Below, in pieces: positions 8,990-18,007 of a stretch of 22,505 bases of DNA. The position numbers and the translations under genes are program-made. The DNA comes from Hypsibius dujardini (lineage: Eukaryota > Tardigrada > Eutardigrada > Parachela > Hypsibiidae). Under the pieces are notes generated by a model. The model worked only from the letters and a program-made list of their open reading frames with translations, searched no databases and was not told where the DNA came from. Every line of letters starts with the position of its first letter. The first letter of the stretch is position 1. Location: assembly GCA_001579985.1 (NCBI GenBank), contig LRSR01014025.1:1-22505 (forward strand), given 5' to 3'.

Positions 8990-9240
8990 AAGTTGCTTTT
9001 TTCTGTTTTTACCATCCCTAGTTTTAAAACTGAACCAACATTCCACGAACTGTCGCTGACAGTTTTCAAACTTGTGGGGCGTGTTGAGTTAATTGTCAAA
9101 GGCCTCAGGGGATTTCGAAACATTTTCTTAAATTTCAGTTTTCCAGCCAAATTTCGACCATTCCTAAATAGTTTGAACCTCCCATTAGCATTTATTAATA
9201 AGGAGCTCATATCGTGCCCCAACAAATTTCAAATTTTACC
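8990..9240 (+). repeat. Dispersed repeat, copy 1
   Basis: This aligns with 15630-15845. Shared runs include ATCCCTAGTTTTA, GGGGATTTCG and CCCATTAGCATTTATTAAT. A short inverted piece follows at about 9294-9337, whose reverse complement begins CTGATCATTTTTAAACTTC. No coding pattern is visible. Confidence 0.65.
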
Positions 9241-10400
9241 GAAAAACAGACGTTTTTGAAAATGTTTTGAAATCCCAGGACATCAGAAATCAGACTCTCA
9301 CACCCCCGGAAGTTTAAAAATGATCAGATATAATGGAGCTGGCAGTATGCAAGTTTTTTTCTCTTGTTTAGCCCTCTGGTTGCCGGGTGTTTTAGGTATA
9401 CGGGTAGTGCTGGGTCAGCCAAAGTTGGCTTAAATAGGGAAAGTACCTAACTTGAACGGTAGACATGACCAGGGTTCATTTGGCACTTTCCCTGCTCGGT
9501 TAGTGCCGTACCGCCAGGCGGCGCTGTTGTGCCTCCACACAACAACCTGACAACAGCTGACATTTTGCCAATAGGGAATCAAAGCATCTTCCTAGTGAGT
9601 TCAACTTTTTTCATTCCGCTCTCGATTGCTTGTTTATTTCATTTTCAACTGGATTTCGTTGGTATGGTCGTTGGCTAGGACCATTTTTAATTTCGAAGCC
9701 TGGAATTTTTTTTCAGCACGCACTGCAAGTTAGTATACATGCCATTTAAGTTTAAGCCAAGTTTGGCTTAATGAGTTCTCACCATTTCCGAGAGTTTTTT
9801 TCAAAAGTTGTTTTTACTTTATATTTTACGGTTTTTTTTAAAGGATCAAAGCAAAAAACCGTATCAAAAAAGTGCAAATGCTCGATGAGCAATTGGAGTT
9901 TGAAGGAAGAATTAAGCCAGTGTAAGCTGACCGGCACTCAGAGGGTTAGAGAGGATGGCTTAGGCTGTTCTCTTCATCCTAAGTGATGAAATCTTTACTG
10001 CCAGCGTGAGAGCCAGATCAGATTGAAAACTAAACTTATCGATAGTAAATACCAGTTACATTGAGGCAACTGAGTGACAAAATCATATATGAATCACCTT
10101 TTAAAACACCGAAATGATATTTTGTTGCGGTACAGGGGGGGGGGAGTATGATCTTTCCGATAGTTAAATGAAACACATATTCTCGTCAAATCGTGTCACG
10201 CTTTTCATTTTCATTGAATAATACACGCATTATAATTGCAGGGTAGTCTGCAATGACAAGAACGCCATATTATTGCTGTGGGATCATGTTGGACTTTAGT
10301 CGAGTAATAAGCAGCAAGAAAACGACGCATTAATCTGGAACAGCGCAGTGGCTCAAATCTACAGTCAAGAGAGAAAGGACGCTTCATTCGAGTCAGCTTG
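9241..10400. other. Long intergenic stretch with no supported gene
   Basis: It holds two near-palindromic segments, AGCCAAAGTTGGCTTAA near 9420 and AAGCCAAGTTTGGCTTAA near 9755, and a run of ten G (10135-10144). A 71-codon open frame at 9771-9986 is AT-rich at its start and has no motif. I see no exon that I can defend. Confidence 0.4.
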
Positions 10401-10538
10401 TTAGAGAGGGGCTACTTTCATCTCCCGAAGCAACCTCTCGAAGTGGTCACTGTTTGTCTTAACAAACCCACGGATATTGTCATTTGGCTGCTTCATGAGA
10501 GTCTCGGTGATTTTGAATTTCTTGATCTTTCTGGGCAT
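10401..10538 (-). CDS. Small minus-strand ORF, 45 residues, unrecognised
   Basis: ATG is at 10538 (reverse strand) and TAA at 10401-10403. The product starts MPRKIKKFKITETL and contains NIRGFVKTNSDHFERLLREM, a basic N-terminus followed by a plausible amphipathic helix. The composition looks protein-like rather than random. The arrangement of an aromatic/basic stretch before F-x-x-L-L vaguely recalls the N-terminus of some DDE transposases, but this is not enough to name it. A GTAGCC after the Lys-41 codon could be a splice donor, making this a first exon. Function unknown. Confidence 0.3.
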   Translation of the reverse strand: MPRKIKKFKITETLMKQPNDNIRGFVKTNSDHFERLLREMKVAPL

Positions 10539-11046
10539 TGTGGTTAGGTGAATTGCTGCGTTGGAGCATGCGTGACTTTATCTCTTGGCATTTAATGTGG
10601 TAGCTCGGAGAAGAGTCAAGTAGTACAAATTACTGTCGGTAGGTCACGGTGCAGATAAGGTTGATAAAAGTCTTGAATAAAGTCTGATTTTAAAAACTTC
10701 GCAAGTTTGGTTGACGATACGACCACAGATATAAATTCATTATCCCATACAAAAATACAAAAATACAAAAATACAACGAATATTTTTGCTTCGCTCGTCT
10801 ATCTTGGCACCCAAAAACTTGATTTCTTGCTTGAGACTCTCTGTTAACCTTTATGATGTATTTAATAATTGTTCCTAATTGAGTTGCACTATTAAGTTCA
10901 ACCTTAATTCAAAATATAGTAATATTATCTTTAAAAAAGTCATTGTAAATTGATTCTAGTAACGGGGAAATACCAATAGAACTCTCATCTATAGGGACTT
11001 TTGGCTTTTTGCGTTGACACCAGCATGTTGATTTCGGCTGTTGCAG
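10539..11046. other. Non-coding stretch with a short tandem repeat
   Basis: AT-rich sequence. The unit ATACAAAA is repeated about three and a half times at 10747-10775. The end of the stretch (TGTTGCAG, 11039-11046) works as a 3' splice site for the following ATPase-like exon. Confidence 0.45.
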
Positions 11047-11270
11047 ATCACAGCTGGATTGTCGTACGTCCCCGTTTTGTTCACGGCGTCCTCCACCTAA
11101 AACTGCCCACTCTGATCTCAGTTGAGAAACCTGATTCCGGCAAAACGTTTCTGGTAGAGTTGGCGATGCTCGCTATCGGAAACGATCGCAAATCCGGTCG
11201 AGCCTTCACTTACACCCACATATCGGAGCACGAACTGGAAAAACGCTGTCTGAAAAACACCATTCCAGTA
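11047..11270 (+). pseudogene. Fragment of a P-loop ATPase-like ORF cut by a transposon
   Basis: After the splice-acceptor-like TTGCAG the frame reads HGVLHLKLP, then VEKPDSGKTFLVELAMLAIG, then ISEHELEKRCLKNTIPV, and is broken by the transposon end at 11271. PDSGKT resembles a Walker A motif, but the first Gly expected in G-x4-GK[ST] is missing. The order of P-loop, helix, and E/K-R-C-x-x-x-T-I-P recalls uncharacterised invertebrate ATPase-like proteins that are often multicopy, possibly transposon-borne. That family link is from memory. No continuation is found right of the transposon (12863 onward), where microsatellite sequence begins. Probably a dead fragment. Confidence 0.4.
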
Positions 11271-11367
11271 CTGTACTGTCGCGATTCTTACGGCCACCTT
11301 AGCCTCGCCTCCCCCGTGCAAGACTTTGTGTGACGTCACGGATTCAATTCTGTTCAGCCAAAACCAT

Positions 11368-11493
11368 GTTGATTGTTGATTGAGTAGAGCAACGGCTCCT
11401 GTCGATTGTTGATTGAGTAGAGCAACGGCTCCTGTCGATTGTTGATTGAGTAGAGCAACGGCTCCCGTTGATTGTTGATTGGTTCCAACGGCT
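11368..11493 (+). repeat. 33-bp tandem repeat, three and a partial fourth copy
   Basis: Units at 11368-11400, 11401-11433 and 11434-11466 are nearly identical; a partial copy runs to about 11493. Each contains GATTGTTGATTGAG and GAGCAACGGCTCC. It sits inside the pogo-like transposon, upstream of its transposase ATG. The open frames it creates on the minus strand are artefacts. Confidence 0.9.
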
Positions 11494-11502
11494 GATTTTA
11501 AA

Positions 11503-12740
11503 ATGGTGAAAATATCTAGAAAAAAATATTCTGAAGCCGAGAAGCAACGCATAATTGAGCGTTTTCATGAGTCTGGTCTATCCGTCAACCAGTTTGCGCT
11601 AAACGAAAAGATGTCGCGGGTGAACATTCAAGATTGGAAGAAGTAAGTTTTGTCGTCAACTTCTTTGCTCGATTGATTGATTTAGACGGAGCTCCTGATT
11701 TTTTGTTGCAGAATCGAGCCTAAACCGCCCAAGAAGAAGACGCGAGAGCCGCAGTATAATTCCATCAGGGATGCTGTTTGCGCTTGGCTAATGTTAGAGA
11801 GGGCTAAGGGGCTTGTTGTCACAAACATAAATTTTTGAGAAAAAGCTCGCGAGCTCGCCAAGCTGGACGGTATTCCTGACACTTTCAAAGTTTCCCCTAG
11901 ATGGGTTCCGAAAATGAAGAAGCGAAACCGGTTGACATACCTGACGGAGCTCCATTAGATTGTTGATTGATTGTTGCTTGAAACAAAAATTTTGCAGACC
12001 GAGCAAGAGGAATTCCACGAAGAACTGCAAGAAAAGGTTGTGTTGTCCCGGACTCCGCTGCGAAACATCATTAATCAAGACCAAACCTGCACGCGGATGG
12101 TTTCTCTGTACGGATTAACGCTCGACAAGATCGGGGCTTAGGAGGTGAACGGTCAATCCATCAATCAATCGAACGCTGGGTGAGCCAGTTAAAGGTTCAG
12201 TCAATCAACCAATCGACCTTTCGAATTTAGGTCCTAACCGTTCAACCAGGCGGAGAGAAAAAAACATTTACCGTGTCCCTGGTTATTCGCGCGGATGGCT
12301 CAAAACTCCCTGCCGTCATCATTTTCAAAGCAGCGAACAAGAAAACAGGCGTTTTATTGGAATCCATCATGGGAAAGCTCAAAATTCCGAATAACTGCAT
12401 CGTATGGAGCTCCCTAAGTGGCTGGTGGAACGAACGCTTGGACCACGCGTGGATTGACACGACTTCTGACAAAGACGGCGAACCGATTGTCCTCATCTGA
12501 GACCAATATCTCGTCCACAAGATGGAATCGAGTGCGGAGATGCTGCAGGAGCGCAACGTGCACTAAATTTTCGTCCCATCTGGGATGACTGGGAAGTTGC
12601 AGCCGTTGGACGTAGGAGTGAATTGGCCGTCTCCTTGTATTAAGAACTCTTTTATGCGAGCGGAAATTGTGTCCGACGAAAATGGAGCTCCATACGATTT
12701 AACAATTCTCAAATGGGATATAAAAAATAGCTTGAAATGA
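11503..12740 (+). pseudogene. pogo/Tigger-like (CENPB + DDE_1) transposase, dead
   Basis: ATG 11503 opens an N-terminal helix-turn-helix (KKYSEAEKQRIIERF, then GLSVNQFALNEK). Inferred exons are 11503-11642, 11712-about 11955, 11998-12144 and 12231-12740, with GT-AG introns where clear (11643-11711, 12145-12230). Exon 2 holds a CENPB-type HTH ending FKVSPRWVPKMKKR. The DDE domain has Asp at 12079 (INQDQT), Asp at 12501 (DQYLVHK) and Asp at 12609 (LQPLDVGVN), the last two 35 residues apart. VIRADGSKLPAVIIFKA and GWWNERLDHAWID are typical of the family. In-frame stops at 11836, 12139, 12498 and 12564 show that it is inactive. Confidence 0.8.
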
Positions 12741-12865
12741 TGGTACGATTGATTGATTCAGTCTGCCAAAAGAACAGTGAATTCCACTGAACGCAGGCTG
12801 GCCCGGGGGTCGTAATTTACTGGTAGGGCCAAAAAACGGCCGTTACAATCGCGACAGTACAGTGC

Positions 12866-12970
12866 TGATACAGAGACACAGACACAGACACAGGCATAGA
12901 CATAGACACAGACGAACAGAGACACAGACACGGACACATACGCGGAAGCAGGTATAGACAAACACGTAGA
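12866..12970. repeat. Degenerate ACAGAC microsatellite
   Basis: Imperfect tandem ACAGAC/ACAGAG/GACACA units start immediately after the right end of the pogo-like element. The Cys/Val/Ser-rich minus-strand frames across it are low-complexity artefacts. Confidence 0.8.
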
Positions 12971-13968
12971 GGCAGATGCATAGTAGGACAAGCTCTGAAC
13001 GGACGCAAGAACAGCCTGATGCACTAACGGAGGGACGAAGAGATTGCGAGTAAACAGACTGACGACTGCAGACCCGCAAGCGGACTGCGCGCAGGAAGGG
13101 CATTGGTCGCACGACAGTCATCGCACACGCACTACTTAATTTGCACTCCCTTGTAATATCCACCCAAAGGATCAAACGTATCGACTTGATTTGACTGAAC
13201 CGAATCTTTTTCTTAAATTTTCTGTTCAATCGCCGACTTATTGTTTATCTTACACGGACGGGTTCGTTGCCATTGGATTTCTGCAGCACCCAGCAATATG
13301 ATGGTTTTAAGGAAGAAAGATCGGGTGAAATTTCATTCCATCACATTTTCTCTCAGAATGACATCAGCTCACATAGTTGGGCAGACGGTTGTGAGCTGAC
13401 TTGACATTATTAGACAAACGAATGAAGTGAATGATTCTTATTGCATTTATTGAATTACGTTTACAGTTTTCCTGAAGTGGAAAGGATTATGGATAACGGT
13501 AATTATCCTCGGCAGACATCACAACGAAGACTACGCAGAGCGTATGTTTTCCACATTACCAGAATATCTTCCATTACGTTATCGGTCAACAAGGTGGGAG
13601 TACCAGTGCGAGATTAAGTGTTTTTGTGAATTGGCTTTTTTGTCCTCGGTTACCATTCACTCGCATGCGTTTTGCGATAATAACAGTTTCTATTTGAACC
13701 ACACTGGTTAACGCGACACACAAAGCCGTACTATCGCTTCCTCCGAATCCTCACACTTGATTGATAAGTAGTCAATAATCAACACACCGGTACCTTAAAT
13801 CCTTGACATTCCAAAGAAAATTTAATTGCCGGGATTCAGGCTTAGCTGATCCACTTCCATTGGACTATGGCTGATAAAAATTTTACCTTGAAGGGAACGA
13901 TCGCGTACGAAATAATCATTTTGAAAAATTTGGCACATCACATATACATTTTATTAAGTCATAACAGG

Positions 13969-15069
13969 ATGAAAATGTGTTCCGTACCATCCGATAAAAA
14001 CACAACCACCTTTCTCGCCTTTCTCAACGCGACATATCCCAAGAACGCAACCACAAACACAACCACATCAGTACCGTCTTGGACATTCAACGCATTCTTC
14101 TATCTCGTCATCAGCATCATCGGAGTTATCGGCAATGGATTCATCCTTCTCCTGATCATCTGCAACCGACGTCACCGCACTTCTCCCTTTAACTTCTACG
14201 TCCTCAACCTTTTATCCGCCAACTTTTTGTCCTCACTCGTGCTGTATCCGATGTCAGTGTACTACGAACGTAACTACCACCACCCAAAGTGGTACTTTGG
14301 TATTCCGCCATTAAGCGTCTATCTATACTGTCAAAATGTTTTGGCCATGGGAATGGTTAACACACACGCCATCATGGCCGCAAACCGAGTATGGGCCATC
14401 GTCTTTCCGATGTCCTATCGTTCCCACCACTCGCGGAAATTCGTAATGCTCACATGTCTCGTCATGTGGACGTATGTGCATATCTTTGACGGTGGTTACA
14501 TGATCTCTGTAGTCATTGACCTTTACTATCGTCTTACCCTTCTCAAACTGTCTGGATGCTTAACTAAGCCCTCCCACAAGGTTCTGGCGTGGGCTAAGGC
14601 AAATGATTTGGTAGTCTTTGCACTGCCTGTACTATTTGTCATCGTTTCGTTCCCGGTTGTCGTGTTCCTTCGAATCAGACGTCAACGACAAAGAGATCGC
14701 GAAAGAGCTCAACAGCTGATAAGCATGCATGCTTTATCTACACCGGCATCAGTATTTGTGGTTGTGCAGCCAGCCCCGGTGAGACGGAGTTCCGACAAGT
14801 TTATTGTACTGGCAGTGCTGACCGTTAGTGTTGCGGTGTTTTACGTGCCGCAAGTTGTCGTGTACCTGCTGGGAGACTTTGCAGGATTGTTTGGGCAGAA
14901 TGCCATGTTTTATACCTGTCAGACATTGATCGATCCCGTTTTACTCACTCTGGCGATTGAGCCGTTACGTCTGAGTGTACTACGGGTGCTAATCTGCTGT
15001 GGAACTGCACGAGTACAGGCCTCCATCCAACGATTAAATACGGATTTACCTCTGGCGGATTTGCCCTAA
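13969..15069 (+). CDS. Rhodopsin-like 7TM receptor, copy C, intact and intronless
   Basis: A predicted plasma-membrane G-protein-coupled receptor of 366 residues, ligand unknown. I chose ATG 13969 (MKMCSVPSDKN) because copy B is closed upstream of the matching codon; an in-frame ATG at 13867 would add 34 residues. The extracellular N-terminus has several N-x-T sites (N11, N20, N26, N30). Approximate TMs: 41-64 (G55-N56), 74-95, 115-137, 158-181, 210-234, 277-300 and 311-332. Cys121 at the top of TM3 and Cys197 in loop 2 could form the usual disulfide. Departures from class A: N139-R140-V141-W142 replaces D-R-Y, Asn85 lies where the TM2 Asp is expected, TM6 has FYVPQ rather than CWxP, and TM7 has IDPVLL for NPxxY. 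The third cytoplasmic loop is highly basic (RIRRQRQRDRER). The family resembles tardigrade receptors I remember, by style only. Confidence 0.93.
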   Translation: MKMCSVPSDKNTTTFLAFLNATYPKNATTNTTTSVPSWTFNAFFYLVISIIGVIGNGFILLLIICNRRHRTSPFNFYVLNLLSANFLSSLVLYPMSVYYERNYHHPKWYFGIPPLSVYLYCQNVLAMGMVNTHAIMAANRVWAIVFPMSYRSHHSRKFVMLTCLVMWTYVHIFDGGYMISVVIDLYYRLTLLKLSGCLTKPSHKVLAWAKANDLVVFALPVLFVIVSFPVVVFLRIRRQRQRDRERAQQLISMHALSTPASVFVVVQPAPVRRSSDKFIVLAVLTVSVAVFYVPQVVVYLLGDFAGLFGQNAMFYTCQTLIDPVLLTLAIEPLRLSVLRVLICCGTARVQASIQRLNTDLPLADLP

Positions 15070-15268
15070 ACAAAGTTGTGTATTTTCGTTTGTTAATATC
15101 AAATTATCATGCTGTTTGCTGTGGTAAACCCTTTGTCCTAGCATTATAATGTGTTCTAGTATTAGTTATTTGTGATGGTGTTGGTTGTGAGTTGTCTGTA
15201 GCCCCGCCCAGATGCAGTTTTCGCATTTTCAGAGGCGTAGGAGGGGCATTGGGGCATCAAAGAGTCAT

Positions 15269-15274
15269 AATAAA
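15269..15274 (+). terminator. Polyadenylation signal after receptor C
   Basis: AATAAA about 200 bp past the stop, conserved with 8583-8588. Confidence 0.55.
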
Positions 15275-15322
15275 AGAAACTAAACTAGGAACCTTCAAAC
15301 AAAAAAGCGGGCTCTTACGTTA

Positions 15323-16604
15323 GCCACCGGCAGAAGGTACCTCTCCGATTTTCTTCGCTCTGACAAATTCTCGCTAAGAAAATCTATGAGGCAAAGACTA
15401 GCTCTCCAAAATTGTGTATATTTTTCGGTTTTCGATAAAAAAACTGGGCATTTTAAACAGAACAGAAACGATAGATTTTTAATGGTAAATATTTGGAATG
15501 AAATATTTAGGGCAATTCAGACGGAATGGTGGGCAAACAGCCCGGGGGCGTGGCTACAGCTGCGCCTTAGAATTGTGTCGCTGCAGTACCTGAAAAACTT
15601 TGACAACTGAAAAACAACCAAACATTTTTGCCTGATTTCAATTTTTGTCATCCCTAGTTTTAGAATTGAACCAACATTGTCTCAGTTGTCTCTGACCATT
15701 TTAAAACTTGTAGGTGCGTGTGTCTTGATTGTCAAAAGCTCCAGGGGATTTCGGAACATTTTCAAAAATTCCTGTTTTCGAGTCAAATTTCGACCATTTT
15801 TAGATAGTTTGCACCTCCCATTAGCATTTATTAATGAAGAACATTCTTGAAGCAGTTTCAGATACTACAATTACAGTGTCAGAGCAGCTTCATCTGCTTC
15901 ATCTGCTTCATCAACGCAACTAAGTTGTCTGTTTCAGGAAAAACTTGAGCAAGCAACCTCGAAAGATCTGTTGCGGGTTAATCACTAGGCTGATTTCAAG
16001 GTTAAAACTTCAATCGTGTGAAAACAAATTATCGAACGTAACGTGTACATCTTTTCATTGAGATTGTTTGGGGTTGATGATCAAAGCCCTCCGGACTTTT
16101 CTTCGTCTTTCTGCTTAGCCATCCCTTGAGTAGCCGAACAGAACTGATGTGTCTGGCGAGCTCAATTTGTTATTTTAATACGTCAGGCGACGTTTCAAAT
16201 ATGCGTCTCAGTGCAAAAACAGCTTCGCAGATATCACTTTCATGACCGGATAAAACAGGTAATGTGTCGTTACGCATGGTTGTCTAAGAAACATAAGTCT
16301 AAGTGACAAGTTACACTTCTCTCGTCGGATTTATAATTTAATAGGTCAAAAGAACGAGGTTTGTCGGTTTTCTTTAACGCAAAATCTACTCACACCGCAT
16401 CAGACTGTTGTGACGAATGTTTGTTATCGGTGAATGAGCAACCAGATGAAACGTTTCTCGTTTCTGCCGTGTGGTCATAATCGCTTGACCTGAATAGAAA
16501 TCACCCAGCGGGGTATGTCTTGCGAGAGCAGAAACGCCTTTAAGCTTTCGCGCATCGGCACAAGTCAGAATCGTTTTAAGTTTTATCTGAAAATGGTATC
16601 TATA
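15323..16604. other. Intergenic stretch with repeats only
   Basis: Apart from the dispersed repeat at 15630-15845 and a CTTCATCTG tandem (about 2.7 copies, 15888-15912), no gene is supported. Small open frames at 15386-15610 and 16515-16721 (plus) and 16386-16655 (minus) show no motif, and the last two run into the MITE. Confidence 0.4.
15630..15845 (+). repeat. Dispersed repeat, copy 2
   Basis: Aligns with 8990-9240; both copies follow the 3' end of a receptor. It is more diverged than the receptor 3' block, so it predates or is separate from the recent homogenisation. Confidence 0.65.
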
Positions 16605-16757
16605 GTGTACTCTCGCAATGCTAACAACCAGGTTAGCCCCGCCTCCCCCGTGCAAGACTCTGTGACGTCACAGATTCATTTCCAGCCCGGCCGGGGCCCG
16701 GGGGTCGTAATTTACTGGTAGGGCCAAAAAACGGCCGTTAGAATCGCGACAGTACAG
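16605..16757. mobile_element. 153-bp MITE derived from the pogo-like element
   Basis: TA flanks are intact on both sides (16603-16604 and 16758-16759). The right 65 bp match 12798-12862 almost base for base, ending ATCGCGACAGTACAG. The left part matches the left end of the same element, including GCCTCCCCCGTGCAAGACT and TGACGTCAC (compare 11307-11340). It looks like an internally deleted copy. It contains a GC-rich palindromic core (GGCCGGGGCCCGGGGG) and lies about 100 bp upstream of the four-TM gene. Confidence 0.8.
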
Positions 16758-16861
16758 TAGTTATGCCTCCTCAACCGGAGAAGCCCATCGTTCAATTTCC
16801 CGAGTGTTCTTACCAACTTCCAACGTGATTACAGTTCGAGACCCGAGGTACTTCCATAGTC

Positions 16862-17333
16862 ATGTCACATAACACCGGCAGTGACCTTCGGTTTCCTCCT
16901 TTTTATTCGCACTGCACAGCTCCTCTCGGCGTTTCTGTCGATGGTCCTCCTCGCCACCGACTACTTCTCCTCCTGTTTGCTGTCCGTTGTCGTGGCCTGG
17001 ACCGTCCTCCATCTGGCGCAATGTCTCCGCGTTGATCTGCACAACTCCGTGCTGACCATCTCTGGAGAGCAGACGGGGTTCCTGGATGGCCAAGATTCTT
17101 CCACGGTTAAGTTGACGAACATCCTCTTCTCTTTGCTACTCTTCATTGCCGGAACTCTGGTCGCAGTGGCAGCAAGTAACACGAGCTACGGTTATTCCGG
17201 CGTTTACAGTCAACCAGCTTCGACGTTCCTATTTTTCGATGCCGCGTTCTTCGCTGGAAGTGCGCTATCGGCTTTGAGGAAGGGGCGGAATGATGTCGTG
17301 AAAGACAAAGTGACGGGCTGTGATATTGTCTGA
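16862..17333 (+). CDS. Four-transmembrane MARVEL-like membrane protein, start unclear
   Basis: An open frame from 16860 to TGA 17331-17333 encodes four hydrophobic segments, counted from the Val codon at 16881: residues about 3-27 (FGFLLFIRTAQLLSAF), 29-50, 80-99 and 115-133. Basic residues follow TM4 and the tail ends KVTGCDIV. Size and spacing fit MARVEL-type tetraspan proteins of membrane traffic and junctions, but no diagnostic motif is visible, so the family is inferred from topology. ATG 16862 (MSHNTGS) lies immediately upstream but in another frame; a loss of two bases near 16880 would reconcile it. Alternatives are a missed upstream exon spliced at the CAG ending 16881, or starting at ATG 16941, which would lose TM1. 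The pogo-derived MITE lies just upstream. Confidence 0.55.
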
Positions 17334-17967
17334 CGGACTATCAGGAATGAATATCGAGCAGTGGCGTTTGAGGACTCAGTACACGATCTTAGGCCGATAT
17401 TTCGTTCACTGAATTATCGATACTTATTTGATGTATGTAACGAATAACGTGTATTACGTGTAGGAAATGTATTCAAAATTATACGTTTTCTTCGGTCAAA
17501 GAGGTACATTTGAACTACAAAGTTTCACGAGGCACCGTAAATCTACGAAAAATGAGTAGTGTACAGAAAAAAAGCTCCAAACGATTATTATTATCCTTGG
17601 ACCAAATGTCCGAAACTATCGTATTTTTTATGCAAATTCGGTAAGCAAAATTATAGAAAAGGAGTGTTTGCCAGTAGTTCTGCGGTCTACAGGACAGACG
17701 GAGTCAGCCGAGCGCATGCAAGTCCGAGCAGAGCTAGGCGCCATTTTGAGCCGAGCCACTTATCGCAGCAGCAGCTGATTTGCCGCTGTTTGCCCCGGAG
17801 TCGTTGTGGTATCTACAAGCTTGACGGCTTCGGTAGAGAACCTACCTCTGCCTTGTGGATGTCATGATGATGCTCTGCGTGCAAATCCCGGGCGGATGGT
17901 TAATTAGCAAGCGTCTTCGCATCTGTATTATTGAGCGTAAATATACATCGAGCAGGTAGGAGATGCT

Positions 17968-18007
<40 letters not shown>

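Larger units (their letters stand above)
11271..12862 (+). mobile_element. pogo/Tigger-like transposon, about 1.6 kb
   Basis: 25-bp terminal inverted repeats with two mismatches lie at 11271-11295 and 12838-12862, beginning CTGTACTGTCGCGATT. TA precedes the left end (11269-11270); the right flank is TG, probably a decayed TA. The interior carries a CENPB/DDE-type transposase remnant split by introns. The last 65 bp (about 12798-12862) are nearly identical to the right end of the MITE at 16605-16757. A 33-bp tandem repeat lies between the left end and the gene. Confidence 0.8.
13120..15322 (+). repeat. Segmental duplication, copy 2 (carries receptor C)
   Basis: Partner of 6400-8640; see that entry for boundaries. 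The upstream part (13142-13968) keeps the order of the copy 1 sequence with indels. The conserved part includes a stretch open in copy 1 (6799-7014) that is frame-broken here, so that stretch is not coding. Confidence 0.9.

Noticed and set aside
11368-11466. CRISPR-like direct repeats
   Set aside because: The units abut without spacers and lie inside a eukaryotic transposon.
11118-11568. Minus-strand frames with a perfect peptide repeat
   Set aside because: The repeat is the 33-bp tandem, a multiple of three, which stays open in two frames by arithmetic.
12758-13229. Three minus-strand frames rich in Cys, Val and Ser
   Set aside because: They read the degenerate ACAGAC microsatellite; low complexity in every frame.
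16430-16480. Apparent second copy of the P-loop exon upstream of the MITE
   Set aside because: Only a short AAACGTTTCT stretch agrees with 11143-11152; the rest does not align.
17559-17867. 102-codon open frame
   Set aside because: No ATG at its start, no motif and no splice or polyadenylation context.
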